Assembly (NCBI GenBank): GCA_964614215.1
Contig: CAZTKP010000026.1
Span: 1 to 23,551, forward strand
Origin: CAZTKP01 sp964614215
GTDB taxonomy: Bacteria; UBP6; UBA1177
Direction of reading: 5' to 3'
DNA: 23,551 nt
Both the position numbers and the translations under genes were made by a program. Shown piece after piece: positions 7,660 to 16,090 of this stretch. Within the stretch, counting starts at the first letter, position 1; the number at the start of each line of letters is the position of its first letter. The notes below the pieces were generated by a model. It searched no databases. It saw only the letters and a list, made by a program, of their open reading frames with translations, and had not been told where the DNA came from.

Positions 7660-7688
7660 TTGGACTTTATGATATGATTGGTTAATAT
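7660..7688 (+). promoter_or_regulatory. Possible promoter for the PilZ-nadB pair
   Basis: TTGGAC (7660-7665) and TAATAT (7683-7688) are 17 bases apart. The -10 is moderate and the -35 weak. The 67-base gap has no terminator that I can see, so read-through from the barrel gene is also possible. GGAGGG at 7711-7716 is the ribosome site of the next gene. Confidence 0.35.
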
Positions 7689-7722
7689 TTCACTGTGATT
7701 ATTTTTACCGGAGGGAAAAGGT

Positions 7723-8151
7723 ATGGATGACAGAAGAAAAAAAGAAGACCGTCGTGAAGGACTTCAGTTTAAACTTCCTAAAGACAGTAGAGATGATGCA
7801 GATAGAAGAAACAGAGAAAGAAGGACTAAGGAAAGAATTCCTGTAAAAATGTGGATCAGGAACATCGACGGGAATGCAAATTACTTTCAGCAGACCGGAA
7901 ATCTCAGTGTAAGCGGAATGTACATCCTCTCTCCTAATCCCTATCCGGACAATACAACCATACAGCTTGAGTTCCAGGTTCCCGGAACAGACCATATAAT
8001 CAATACGGAAGCCCTCGTTCTCAGATCTAACGAAGATGGCCAGTTCATGGGACTCAGCGTCAAGTTTATCAACATGAAAGAGCAGGACAGACAGATAATC
8101 AGCCGTGCTGTTGATGAACTTATCAGTGAATTCTGGTATATAATGGAATAA
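7723..8151 (+). CDS. PilZ-domain c-di-GMP-binding protein
   Basis: This is a 142-residue single-domain cytoplasmic protein. The two PilZ signatures are present: RxxxR at Arg-34 to Arg-38 (RRTKER) and the [DN]xSxxG motif as NLSVSG (Asn-60, Ser-62, Gly-65), followed by the beta-barrel strands with LEFQVPG and GLSVKFI. PilZ domains bind cyclic di-GMP and pass the signal to motility, adhesion or secretion machinery. Residues 1-35 are an unusually charged Arg/Asp/Lys stretch, a possible flexible tail. A strong GGAGGG lies upstream. Its stop TAA shares its last base with the nadB ATG, so the two are coupled; why a second-messenger sensor is tied to NAD synthesis is not clear. The domain call is firm; the target is unknown. 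Confidence 0.93.
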   Translation: MDDRRKKEDRREGLQFKLPKDSRDDADRRNRERRTKERIPVKMWIRNIDGNANYFQQTGNLSVSGMYILSPNPYPDNTTIQLEFQVPGTDHIINTEALVLRSNEDGQFMGLSVKFINMKEQDRQIISRAVDELISEFWYIME

Positions 8152-9749
8152 TGAAAAGAATCGAAACTGAAGCCCTTATCATAGGAAGCGGGCTATCCGG
8201 TCTCTCTGCGGCTTTAAGCCTTGCCGAAACAGGGATAAAAGTTCTCCTTATCACAAAAAAGACTCTGGAAATTTCAAACAGCGCAACCGCTCAGGGTGGA
8301 ATTGCAAGTGTTGTTGATTTTAGCCATGACTCTTTTGAGAAACACATTAATGACACTATTAATGCCGGCTGTGAACTGAACGATCCCGAAGCTGTCAGGT
8401 TCTTCGTTGAGAATGGACCGGAATCCATTGAGCATTTTCAGGATCTCGGATGCAGGTTCAGCGAAAACAAAGAGGGCAAGCTTGATCTTGGCAAAGAAGG
8501 CGGACACACTGAACGAAGAGTTGTTCATGCCGGAGACATGACAGGATCTGAAATGATAAGAACTGTCAAACATGCCGTTCTGAATCATCCTGAGATCACT
8601 ATTCTTGAAAATCATACCGCAATTGACCTCATCACAACCTCAAAGTTCATGCTTTCAAAAGACAATAAGGTTGCAGGAGCCTATATTCTTGATGACAGGA
8701 ACAGAGTAATAACCGTGATCGCAAAATCTGTGCTACTTGCAACAGGCGGATGCGGAAAGGTCTATCTTTACACATCAAACCCTGATGTAACTTCCGGAGA
8801 CGGTCTTGCAATGGGTTTCAGGTCCGGCATCTCAGCAGTAAACATGGAAATGGTTCAGTTCCATCCGACGATCCTCCACCACGAAAAGATCACATCTATG
8901 CTCATAAGTGAAGCTTTAAGAGGAGAAGGCGGTGTTCTTGTCGACAGGAACGGAAAGACCTTTATGAAAAAATATTCGAAACTGGGATCTCTCGCCCCCA
9001 GAGATGTTGTCGCCAGAGCCATTGACTTTGAACTTAAAAAAAGTGGTGACGACTGTGTCTATCTTGATATGACAAAACTGGACCCGAACTTTTTAAGACA
9101 GCGTTTTCCCAATATTTTCAAGATCTGTCTAAGTGCTGGCATAGACATGAGAAAAGATCCGATACCTGTTGTGCCGGCCGCTCATTATATGTGCGGAGGA
9201 CTTAAAAGTGACCCTGAAGGCAACACTTCTCTTCCTGGTCTTTTTCTGACAGGAGAGATCGCCCACACAGGACTGCACGGAGCAAACCGTCTGGCCTCGA
9301 ATTCTCTGCTTGAGGCAGCAGTAATGGCAAAATATGCAGCAAAGGGTATGCAGGAATACATTGAAAGTTACAATGACGAGATCCCTTCTCCGCCCGACTG
9401 GAACGATGAATCAGTTACGGATAGTGACGAAAATGTCATCATTAAACAGAACTGGGATGAAATAAGACGTTTTATGTGGAACTATGTGGGCATTGTAAGA
9501 AGTGATAAAAGGCTTGAAAGAGCTTTGAAGAGACTGGAACTTATAAAAAAAGAGATCATCGAATACTACTGGAACTTCAAGATATCAAGAGACCTTATAG
9601 AACTTAGGAATATCACTCTCGTTGCCGAGATAATTATACGCAGCGCAATGAGCAGAAAAGAAAGCAGAGGACTCCATTTTAATATTGATTACCCTGAAAA
9701 GGATCAGGATATCAGAAATGTCGAGATCTTTCCGGAACAGATCATCTAG
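8151..9749 (+). CDS. nadB: L-aspartate oxidase
   Basis: At 532 residues this is normal for NadB, the FAD enzyme that oxidises L-aspartate to iminoaspartate in de novo NAD synthesis, using oxygen or fumarate as acceptor. Visible motifs are the FAD-binding GSGLSGLSAALSL (12-24), SNSATAQGGIA (42-52), GGHTERRVVHAGD (about 117-129), LATGGCGKVY, the HP-containing VQFHPTILH, LRGEGGVLVD, LAPRDVVAR with the active-site Arg, and GLHGANRLASNSLLEAAV near the flavin. The C-terminal three-helix domain is present. It is distinguished from fumarate reductase/SdhA by length, the NadB-like loops and the absence of an Fe-S subunit gene nearby. nadA and nadC are not in the window. It begins on the last base of the PilZ stop codon and ends three bases from the convergent radical SAM gene, with no evident terminator. 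Confidence 0.95.
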   Translation: MKRIETEALIIGSGLSGLSAALSLAETGIKVLLITKKTLEISNSATAQGGIASVVDFSHDSFEKHINDTINAGCELNDPEAVRFFVENGPESIEHFQDLGCRFSENKEGKLDLGKEGGHTERRVVHAGDMTGSEMIRTVKHAVLNHPEITILENHTAIDLITTSKFMLSKDNKVAGAYILDDRNRVITVIAKSVLLATGGCGKVYLYTSNPDVTSGDGLAMGFRSGISAVNMEMVQFHPTILHHEKITSMLISEALRGEGGVLVDRNGKTFMKKYSKLGSLAPRDVVARAIDFELKKSGDDCVYLDMTKLDPNFLRQRFPNIFKICLSAGIDMRKDPIPVVPAAHYMCGGLKSDPEGNTSLPGLFLTGEIAHTGLHGANRLASNSLLEAAVMAKYAAKGMQEYIESYNDEIPSPPDWNDESVTDSDENVIIKQNWDEIRRFMWNYVGIVRSDKRLERALKRLELIKKEIIEYYWNFKISRDLIELRNITLVAEIIIRSAMSRKESRGLHFNIDYPEKDQDIRNVEIFPEQII

Positions 9750-9752
9750 ATA

Positions 9753-11624
9753 TCAGTCTTCACCGATATAAAGAACATTCTCCTCACACCAGTAAGATAC
9801 CAGCTCAGCAACATCTATGTTTTTGAACTTTTTTGACAGATTTGCGACAGTAACGCTACCGTTCTTTTTTATGAAAGAGAACAGCTTCCCCTCTTCATCT
9901 GTAACGGTGCGGGTAAAGACACCGCCGTCCATCCTGTAGACAAGCCCGTAAGTATTCTCCTTATCCACTTCCTGACAGTACCTTTTCATATCAATGTAAC
10001 CGGTATCGATCACATCCTCAATATTAAAGGAGAACTTGCCTATAAAAGCAGATTTGTTCATTCCTATTACAGTTTTCTCATTTATTCCCGGAAGCTGATA
10101 CGGATAAGTAACCACATCAGGATCAGGATCCATAAGTGATGAAGTGTAAAAGTCATTATGATTCAGAATATCAAGAGCAAGAGGCCAAAGCTTCTTTTTC
10201 TGAAACCTGTCAAAAATATATTGGAAGTAATCTTTAATGTGTCTGAAAAGGCTGGCATATTCAATTGTCTCAGGATCATCTTCCAGAAAATCTTCGTCCT
10301 GTTTTTTAAGCCATTTGTTCCATCTTGAAATTATCTCATGACAAGGCATTTCCAGCCCCTTTGAAAGCATGGTTATCACCGAAACAAGCCGTCCCCTGTT
10401 ATACAGAAGATCTATTCCGTCCCCGATCTCTCCCGCCTTTTCAAACTCACGTTTTGTTATCACGGGATTGCTCAGAGCAAGGAAAGGATAGCTATGCTCA
10501 ACCTGATAGTCGAACTCTCTCATCCTGTTATAGATCCTTGTGCCGGGATACATGGAAAGTCTGTACACATTTATACTTACAGGAAGAAGGTGGAAAACTA
10601 TCTCCAGATCCTCCAGAAAATCATCAAAAGACATCTTGGGCAGACCGGCAATAACATCTATCCCGAAAGAAATGGCCGGGTAGTTAGCCATATATCTGAT
10701 ATTTGCCAGAGCATTTTCAACATTCAGGCTTGTCATCAGATTTTCATGTACCTTCCGGTTTGCTGTCTGCAGTCCGAAATTAAGAAAAAGGTTTCTGCCG
10801 GATATTTCCTCGATCTCCTGTCTGGTAAGAATATCCGGTCGCAACTGAACCTCAACGAAAGCATCAGGCAGGTGTTTATCAAGCATATCAAGGATCTTTT
10901 TAAAATGCTGATGACTCAGATTAAATATCGTACACCCGAGAACTATATGGGAAACGCCCTGCTGAGCAAAGACCTTAAGCTCATTTTCAAGATAGTTGAA
11001 ACTGTGATACCTCAGCTTATTGTTGTGCGAAAATTCAACACAGAAGTCGCATCTGAACAGGCAGCCTCTCGAGATCTCCCAGAAGACCGTAGTCTCCTCA
11101 TTAAGCTCCACCATCCCGTTAACATAAGGAGAAGGAATGAGGTCAAGTTCAGGAAGAACCCTGTTCTCACCGTAGACATAAGTCTTCTTAACCTCATCCT
11201 TGAAAACTATCCCGGCGGCCTTCGAGATATTCTTGCCGTCTTTCTTAAGTGCGGCCACCTCATAGAGTGAAAGTTCCGGCTCATCCTGAATAATGAAGTC
11301 AAAATTTCCCTTAAGATAATCTTCAGGATGTGAAAAGCTGTCATGACCCCAGAGACCTTTCATGCCCCCCGTTTTCAGCTTAGCTCCAAGTTTTTCAATG
11401 TAAGCCGCATTCCAGTAATGAATTCTGAAAAGCACGATGCCGGCATTCATATTCTCAAGAAGGTTCACTGTGGTTTCAAGATCATCTGTCATGAAAATAT
11501 CGACCAGTTCCGTCTCGATCTGACCTCCGGCCCTGGCGTCAAGGAATGATTTTATCGTGTAGAGATAGTATTCCTGACTACGATTTATTCTTGATCTGTT
11601 TGTATTGACTACTGCAACTTTCAT
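9753..11624 (-). CDS. B12-binding-type radical SAM protein of unknown substrate
   Basis: This is a 623-residue cytoplasmic protein. Residues 1-170 form a Rossmann-like, cobalamin-binding-type domain starting MKVAVVNTNRSR, but no DxHxxG cobalamin-ligand motif is seen. The radical SAM core follows, with the cluster motif CLFRCDFC (Cys-188, Cys-192, Cys-195, CxxxCxxC) and later barrel segments such as LNFGLQTAN and FGIDVIAGLPKMSFDDF. The layout resembles the B12-binding radical SAM/DUF4080 group. The last 60 residues (EGKLFSFIKKNGSVTVANLS...) look like a winged-helix-type domain. It is downstream of the HEAT-like lipoprotein gene on the same strand (60-base gap), with GAGGT ten bases before the ATG. 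Members modify diverse small molecules, peptides or RNA; I cannot name the reaction. Confidence 0.88.
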   Translation of the reverse strand: MKVAVVNTNRSRINRSQEYYLYTIKSFLDARAGGQIETELVDIFMTDDLETTVNLLENMNAGIVLFRIHYWNAAYIEKLGAKLKTGGMKGLWGHDSFSHPEDYLKGNFDFIIQDEPELSLYEVAALKKDGKNISKAAGIVFKDEVKKTYVYGENRVLPELDLIPSPYVNGMVELNEETTVFWEISRGCLFRCDFCVEFSHNNKLRYHSFNYLENELKVFAQQGVSHIVLGCTIFNLSHQHFKKILDMLDKHLPDAFVEVQLRPDILTRQEIEEISGRNLFLNFGLQTANRKVHENLMTSLNVENALANIRYMANYPAISFGIDVIAGLPKMSFDDFLEDLEIVFHLLPVSINVYRLSMYPGTRIYNRMREFDYQVEHSYPFLALSNPVITKREFEKAGEIGDGIDLLYNRGRLVSVITMLSKGLEMPCHEIISRWNKWLKKQDEDFLEDDPETIEYASLFRHIKDYFQYIFDRFQKKKLWPLALDILNHNDFYTSSLMDPDPDVVTYPYQLPGINEKTVIGMNKSAFIGKFSFNIEDVIDTGYIDMKRYCQEVDKENTYGLVYRMDGGVFTRTVTDEEGKLFSFIKKNGSVTVANLSKKFKNIDVAELVSYWCEENVLYIGED

Positions 11625-11684
11625 GAATGTATAGACCTCAAAAGGTGAATGAACTCCGGGAAACGGCTCAAAGCCTTGAATGAA

Positions 11685-13583
11685 TTATTTTATTGAACTC
11701 AGGTAACTTTCGATAGCTTTGTACTCTTTAAGGGCTTTTGCATATTCAACTTTGTCACCCTCTTTTGATACAACATCCTCAATGATCGGAAGGAATCCTT
11801 TATCTTCTGTCTTAAGAAGTGCAACTGCAACTGCTTCACGAACCCACGGCTCTTTATGTACAAATGCAGGTTTAAGCTGCTCTTTGTAGTGACCCATATC
11901 GCCGGAATATCCGATCATGTAAACTGCTTTCTCAACTTCTTCAGGTTCTTTGCTCTGAAGGGATGAGGCATAACATTTGAGATCTGTTCCGCATTTCTGA
12001 GCAAGTTTAGCTCTTGCCACAAAACGCTTGAACATCGTAACTGCTCTTTTTGTTGATTCGTAGTTTACATCAAGTTTTGCCTGACCTTTGATCTTTTTAT
12101 CAAGATCATCTTTCTCAGCGTCCTTGTTCTCTCTGAGGATCTCTTTCTTTACTTTATCCTCAACATTTGCAACATACTTTTCACCGTCAGCTATGAACTT
12201 ATCTCCATAAGCTATAAACTTTTCAGCCTGGGCAGGATCCTGCACCATTCTTGTAAAAGCATCGGCGGCCCATACGCTGGCCTCATAGAAAACTATCTTT
12301 TCGTTCATCATGTTGTATTCGCTCATAGGCTCTTTCATAGCGAGTTCCATGAGATAAGGGATAGCCTTCGGATCTCCAAGGATCGCAAGAGCTTCCGCAC
12401 CCTTCATGAGGATGGAAACTTCCTGTCCCTTGTTAGCAAGCTTAAGCTGTTTCTTCTCATCATCTGTAAGTTTCTTCTTTTCCTTAGCCTTATTCTTAGT
12501 GTATTTCGAGCTGACCATCTTAAGAAGAGTATCGGTTGCCTTGAAATCTCCGAACTTTGCAAGCTGAACAGCGAGGTGCTCTGCGAGGAAAGGCTGCTTT
12601 TCATCAGTTGCAAGCTGTGCTTCAAGCTCTGAAATAACAACATCAACAGCCTGTTTTGAACGGATGTCTGCAAGGATTATGGAAGTCTTAAGCTTCTTTG
12701 TTGTCTCAATAGAAGCGATCGTTGCTTCCCATTCTCCGTGTTTCGGGCACTCACCCTTTTTCTTAACTTCTTCGTTAAGGTATTCAGGACAGAATTTTTT
12801 TGTTGCTCTATCCTTATTTGCATCCTGAAGCTTGTTAACTGAAGGATTCTGTCCGTTATAAGCTTTAAGAAGTTCCGCTTCAGCAAGTTTACCGAGCTTG
12901 ATCAGAGATTCTCTAGACTGAGGAAAGAGACTGAAACCCTGCTCTTCATAGAAAAGAGAGGTAACAAGCGGGCGCACTGTTGAAGGATCCTGCCAGTTTC
13001 CAAGAACACCTGCTGTTGTGTATTTTGTTCCGAAATCCTCTATTTTGCTGTCGAAAATTTTAAGAACTTCAGGAACAAGATGCTTACTGGCTTCAGGCAT
13101 CTTGGAAAGAGCTTCTATTGCTGCTCTCTTTGCAACAGATTCCTGCTTTTCTCTCATTCCTTCAGCAAGTCTTTCTGGAGTTTTAATTGTAAAATATTTT
13201 GCAAGTATCGGCACAGATTCAGGCTGTTTCAGAAGACCGAAAGCCATTGCAGAACTTTCAAGAGTCTTAAGGTTTCTGACGTTAATGTTGTTCAGACACT
13301 CATCAACGATCTCTCCGATACGCTCAATCTTCATAGTACATCCAAGCTCTCCGGCAGCAAGAACTGCCATTCCAGCCTGAGGAGTCTTATCCAGAGTAAG
13401 GATCTTCCTGCAAACTTCATCAAGGTCAACGATCTGGTCCTTCATCTTCTTGAGCTCCTGGATCGCATAAGTCCTTGATTCTTTTGGATAAAGCTGTCTA
13501 AGGTACTCGTCTTCGGGGTTGCATGCAACGGAAACTGCCATTGTTGCAAGCAGAGTTAAAAGCATCAAAATCTTAAATTTCAT
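11685..13583 (-). CDS. HEAT-like repeat lipoprotein
   Basis: This is a 632-residue lipoprotein. The signal peptide ends VSVA before Cys-21, so it is lipid-anchored to an envelope membrane, and Asn-22/Pro-23 follow. The remainder is largely paired helices with recurrent HEAT/PBS-like units: AVLAAGELGC, KRAAIEALSKM, GAEALAILGDPKAIPYLMEL and WVREAVAVALLKTEDKGFLP. A Lys-rich coil occurs near residues 380-410, and a possible Cys pair CPEYL...CPKHG near 277-290. Such solenoids act as protein-protein scaffolds. The start is supported by GAGGT six bases upstream and by the signal peptide. The divergent upstream region (13584-13783) holds its promoter. Function and partner are unknown; the downstream neighbour is the radical SAM gene. 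Confidence 0.87.
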   Translation of the reverse strand: MKFKILMLLTLLATMAVSVACNPEDEYLRQLYPKESRTYAIQELKKMKDQIVDLDEVCRKILTLDKTPQAGMAVLAAGELGCTMKIERIGEIVDECLNNINVRNLKTLESSAMAFGLLKQPESVPILAKYFTIKTPERLAEGMREKQESVAKRAAIEALSKMPEASKHLVPEVLKIFDSKIEDFGTKYTTAGVLGNWQDPSTVRPLVTSLFYEEQGFSLFPQSRESLIKLGKLAEAELLKAYNGQNPSVNKLQDANKDRATKKFCPEYLNEEVKKKGECPKHGEWEATIASIETTKKLKTSIILADIRSKQAVDVVISELEAQLATDEKQPFLAEHLAVQLAKFGDFKATDTLLKMVSSKYTKNKAKEKKKLTDDEKKQLKLANKGQEVSILMKGAEALAILGDPKAIPYLMELAMKEPMSEYNMMNEKIVFYEASVWAADAFTRMVQDPAQAEKFIAYGDKFIADGEKYVANVEDKVKKEILRENKDAEKDDLDKKIKGQAKLDVNYESTKRAVTMFKRFVARAKLAQKCGTDLKCYASSLQSKEPEEVEKAVYMIGYSGDMGHYKEQLKPAFVHKEPWVREAVAVALLKTEDKGFLPIIEDVVSKEGDKVEYAKALKEYKAIESYLSSIK

Positions 13584-13640
13584 AGCTACCTCTTTTCTAC
13601 TAAATGAATTTACTCTAAGTAACCGGTTTTCATCATGTCG

Positions 13641-13668
13641 ACTTTAGCAGAAAAAGAATAAATATCAA
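13641..13668 (-). promoter_or_regulatory. Possible promoter for the HEAT-like lipoprotein gene
   Basis: On the minus strand TTGATA (plus 13663-13668) and TAAAGT (plus 13641-13646) are 16 bases apart, five and four matches to consensus. It lies about 57 bases before the ATG. Confidence 0.4.
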
Positions 13669-13725
13669 ATTTTTGCAATAAAAAAATCTCATTTCCGACA
13701 GGCCTTTTCAACATCCGGTCTTTTC

Positions 13726-13754
13726 TTGACAACAACTTGTTAAATAACTACTAT
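13726..13754 (+). promoter_or_regulatory. Sigma70 promoter of the phosphodiesterase-RNase G operon
   Basis: A perfect TTGACA (13726-13731) is 17 bases from TACTAT (13749-13754). The leader is about 25 bases and carries GGAGG near 13771-13775, seven to eight bases before the ATG at 13784. Confidence 0.75.
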
Positions 13755-13783
13755 TCACTGTTTTAAATACGGAGGTTTTTCCA

Positions 13784-14554
13784 ATGTTTTCTCTGCTCCC
13801 GCTAGGTTGTTACGGCAGTGATCTCGAGAACAAGAAATGTATATCGATGCAGGTAACGCCGACAACGGTAATAGATACAGGTGCTTTGCTCTCTTCTCTA
13901 AACACATCTCAACTTCTTGAAATAAGAAATATTATTATCACACATAGTCATTTTGACCACATTAAGGATCTCCCGACCTTTTCGGACTTCATGCTTTCCT
14001 TCGGGAGACACAGGTTCAATCTTTATACAACGCAAACCATCATGGGAGAACTGAAACAGAACATACTGAACGATCTTATCTGGCCTGATTTCACTAAACT
14101 TCCGAACAGTGATCATCCGACAATTAACTTTGTTCCGATAGAGTTTGATAAACCTTTCACCATTGACGGGACGGAGTTTATCCCCATCGAGATGAACCAT
14201 CTGGTCGAATCCATAGGCTTCATTATCCGTAAAGATGGTAAAACGTTTGCCTACTCGGGCGATACCGGTGTCTGTGAAAATTTCATTGATCATATAAATC
14301 AGGAACCTTCTATCAGAACTCTATGCTGGGAAACATCTTTTCCGAACAGACTTGAAAATCTGGCAAAAGTTTCAAAACACCTTTCTCCTTCGATGCTTGA
14401 GAAAGAACTTGCAAAACTGAAAAGGAAGTACGAGGTTCATCTGTTTCATCTCAAACCGAATCTTGAGGATGAGATAATCAGGGATATCGAAGGTATAAGA
14501 ACAACTATGGATCTCATGACAATGAAACAGAAAAAGCCTGTTTTCATATCGTAA
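13784..14554 (+). CDS. Class II 3',5'-cyclic-nucleotide phosphodiesterase (metallo-beta-lactamase fold)
   Basis: This is a 256-residue metallohydrolase, probably cytoplasmic, that should open cAMP or cGMP to the 5'-nucleotide. The first metal motif is THSHFDHIKDLP (His-54, His-56, Asp-58, His-59), the form typical of class II cyclic-nucleotide phosphodiesterases (PDE1/CpdP) rather than glyoxalase II. Other ligands are His-139 (EMNHL), Asp-160 (YSGDTG) and probably His-222 (HLFHLKP). The N-terminal LPLGCYGSD and the later WETSFPNR and SKHLSP blocks also fit that family. The N-terminus begins with the domain itself, so there is no signal peptide, unlike some CpdP proteins. It leads an operon with 15 bases before the RNase gene. 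tRNase Z and ArsC-type folds are less likely. Substrate preference (cAMP or cGMP) cannot be read from sequence. Confidence 0.85.
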   Translation: MFSLLPLGCYGSDLENKKCISMQVTPTTVIDTGALLSSLNTSQLLEIRNIIITHSHFDHIKDLPTFSDFMLSFGRHRFNLYTTQTIMGELKQNILNDLIWPDFTKLPNSDHPTINFVPIEFDKPFTIDGTEFIPIEMNHLVESIGFIIRKDGKTFAYSGDTGVCENFIDHINQEPSIRTLCWETSFPNRLENLAKVSKHLSPSMLEKELAKLKRKYEVHLFHLKPNLEDEIIRDIEGIRTTMDLMTMKQKKPVFIS

Positions 14555-14569
14555 AGGACAACCGGATAA

Positions 14570-16075
14570 ATGAAAAGACAGATAATAGTTAACAGAACCT
14601 ACGGCGAAAGAAGAATCGCTGTCATAGAGGACAGAAAACTTGTTGAACTGCATATCATGCGTGACGACTCAGGTGACTGCCTTGGAAACATCTACTGCGG
14701 AATTGTCAAAAGAGTTCTTCCGGGGATGCAGTCTGCTTTCGTTGAGTACGGCGGAGCAAGAACAGGTTTCATACACATCAACGATCTTCGTGAAGGGATC
14801 ACCTACGAGGAGTTTCAGAAAAATATTGATAACGACGGTGACGAGAACGGCGGTGAAAATAAAAAACACAGCATCACAGAATATATTCGTGACGGACAGA
14901 AGATACTCGTTCAGGTGATCAAGGAACCTATCGGCCAGAAGGGAGCCCGACTTACTACACACATCAGTCTTCCGGGGAGATACGTCGTCCTTATGCCCAC
15001 GATTTCGCATATAGGGATCAGCAGAAAGATAAAGAGTAAGGAAAAGAGAGCTGAACTCAAACTGCTCGGACAGAAAGTTCAGAAAAAAGGTTTCGGCATA
15101 ATTCTGCGAACTCTTGCCGAAGAGATCGATTCGGACCTTATCGAAAAAGATGCCGTTTCACTTATCAAGAAATGGAATGCCGTCCAGAATTCATTTAAAA
15201 AGGAAAAAAATCCTGCGCTGCTCTATAACGCACTTGATCCTATACTTGAGATCATCCAGAACACAAAACCGGAAGATCTTAAAGAGGTTATTCTTGATAA
15301 CAAGGACGATGAAAAGATCGTCAGACAGTATTCAAATTTCTATGACGATATTTCTGCAGATAAAATAGATTTCTACGAACTTCCCTATCCGATCTTTGAT
15401 TACTACAGCATTGAACCTGAGATAGCAAACGTCCTTAAGCGTAAGATATGGCTTAAAAGCGGCGGCTTTCTGATAGTCGAACAGACGGAAGCTCTTTCGG
15501 TCATAGATGTCAACACAGGGAAATTCACGGGAAAGGGAAATCTTGAAAGCACTGTTTTCAAGACAAACATAGAAGCTGCCGAAGAGATCGCACTTCACCT
15601 CAGACTGCGTAATCTTGCAGGGATAATCATTGTTGACTTCATCGACATGAAAAATCAGTCCAACAAAAAGAAAGTTATTGATCTTCTTGAGGAATTACTT
15701 AAAAAAGACCCCGCAAGAACTTCTGTTTTCTACTTTACGAGACTGGGGCTGATCCAGATAACCAGAAAAAGAACTACCGAGAGCAACATATCGTTCATGA
15801 CAGAACCCTGCCCTTACTGCAACGGTAACGGAATAATTCTTTCCAGGGATACCGTTGTTTTTAAGATATTCAGGGACATTCAGCGGCAGGTAAGACTTCA
15901 CAAAAGCAGAAGACTTACTTTAAAAGCGCATCCTGATGCAGCTTTTGCTCTCGAAACAAATCATCTGGATAAGTTCGAGGAACTGAAAAAGGAACTTAAA
16001 GTGATCATAGAGATAGACAAGGACCGTTCATTTCACAGAGAACACTATCACATCTCATCCGATGACATCAACTGA
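14570..16075 (+). CDS. rng: Ribonuclease E/G family endoribonuclease
   Basis: This is a 501-residue protein, the length of RNase G, without the long RNase E scaffold tail. RNase G is a 5'-end-sensing endoribonuclease acting on rRNA precursors and mRNA. An S1 domain spans about residues 35-130 (GNIYCGIVKRVLPGMQSAFVEYG), followed by the 5' sensor/RNase H-like region. The catalytic metal ligands are Asp-313 in SVIDVNTGKFTG and Asp-356 in IIVDFIDM. The zinc-link motif CPYC (Cys-414, Cys-417) is intact, suggesting a normal dimer or tetramer. An insert at 86-100 (NDGDENGGENKKH) in the S1 domain is acidic. It follows the phosphodiesterase by 15 bases and precedes the membrane protein by 15 bases, so all share one transcript. 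Confidence 0.96.
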   Translation: MKRQIIVNRTYGERRIAVIEDRKLVELHIMRDDSGDCLGNIYCGIVKRVLPGMQSAFVEYGGARTGFIHINDLREGITYEEFQKNIDNDGDENGGENKKHSITEYIRDGQKILVQVIKEPIGQKGARLTTHISLPGRYVVLMPTISHIGISRKIKSKEKRAELKLLGQKVQKKGFGIILRTLAEEIDSDLIEKDAVSLIKKWNAVQNSFKKEKNPALLYNALDPILEIIQNTKPEDLKEVILDNKDDEKIVRQYSNFYDDISADKIDFYELPYPIFDYYSIEPEIANVLKRKIWLKSGGFLIVEQTEALSVIDVNTGKFTGKGNLESTVFKTNIEAAEEIALHLRLRNLAGIIIVDFIDMKNQSNKKKVIDLLEELLKKDPARTSVFYFTRLGLIQITRKRTTESNISFMTEPCPYCNGNGIILSRDTVVFKIFRDIQRQVRLHKSRRLTLKAHPDAAFALETNHLDKFEELKKELKVIIEIDKDRSFHREHYHISSDDIN

Positions 16076-16090
16076 CAGTTAGGAGGATCC

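Noticed and set aside
10494..11270. 258-residue open frame on the plus strand
   Set aside because: It is fully antisense to the well-supported radical SAM gene, has no recognisable domain and no good ribosome site; its openness follows from the codon bias of the real gene.
11625..11684. Possible terminator between the HEAT-like lipoprotein and radical SAM genes
   Set aside because: A short GGC/GCC hairpin exists on the minus strand but no T tract follows, so it is not a convincing intrinsic terminator.
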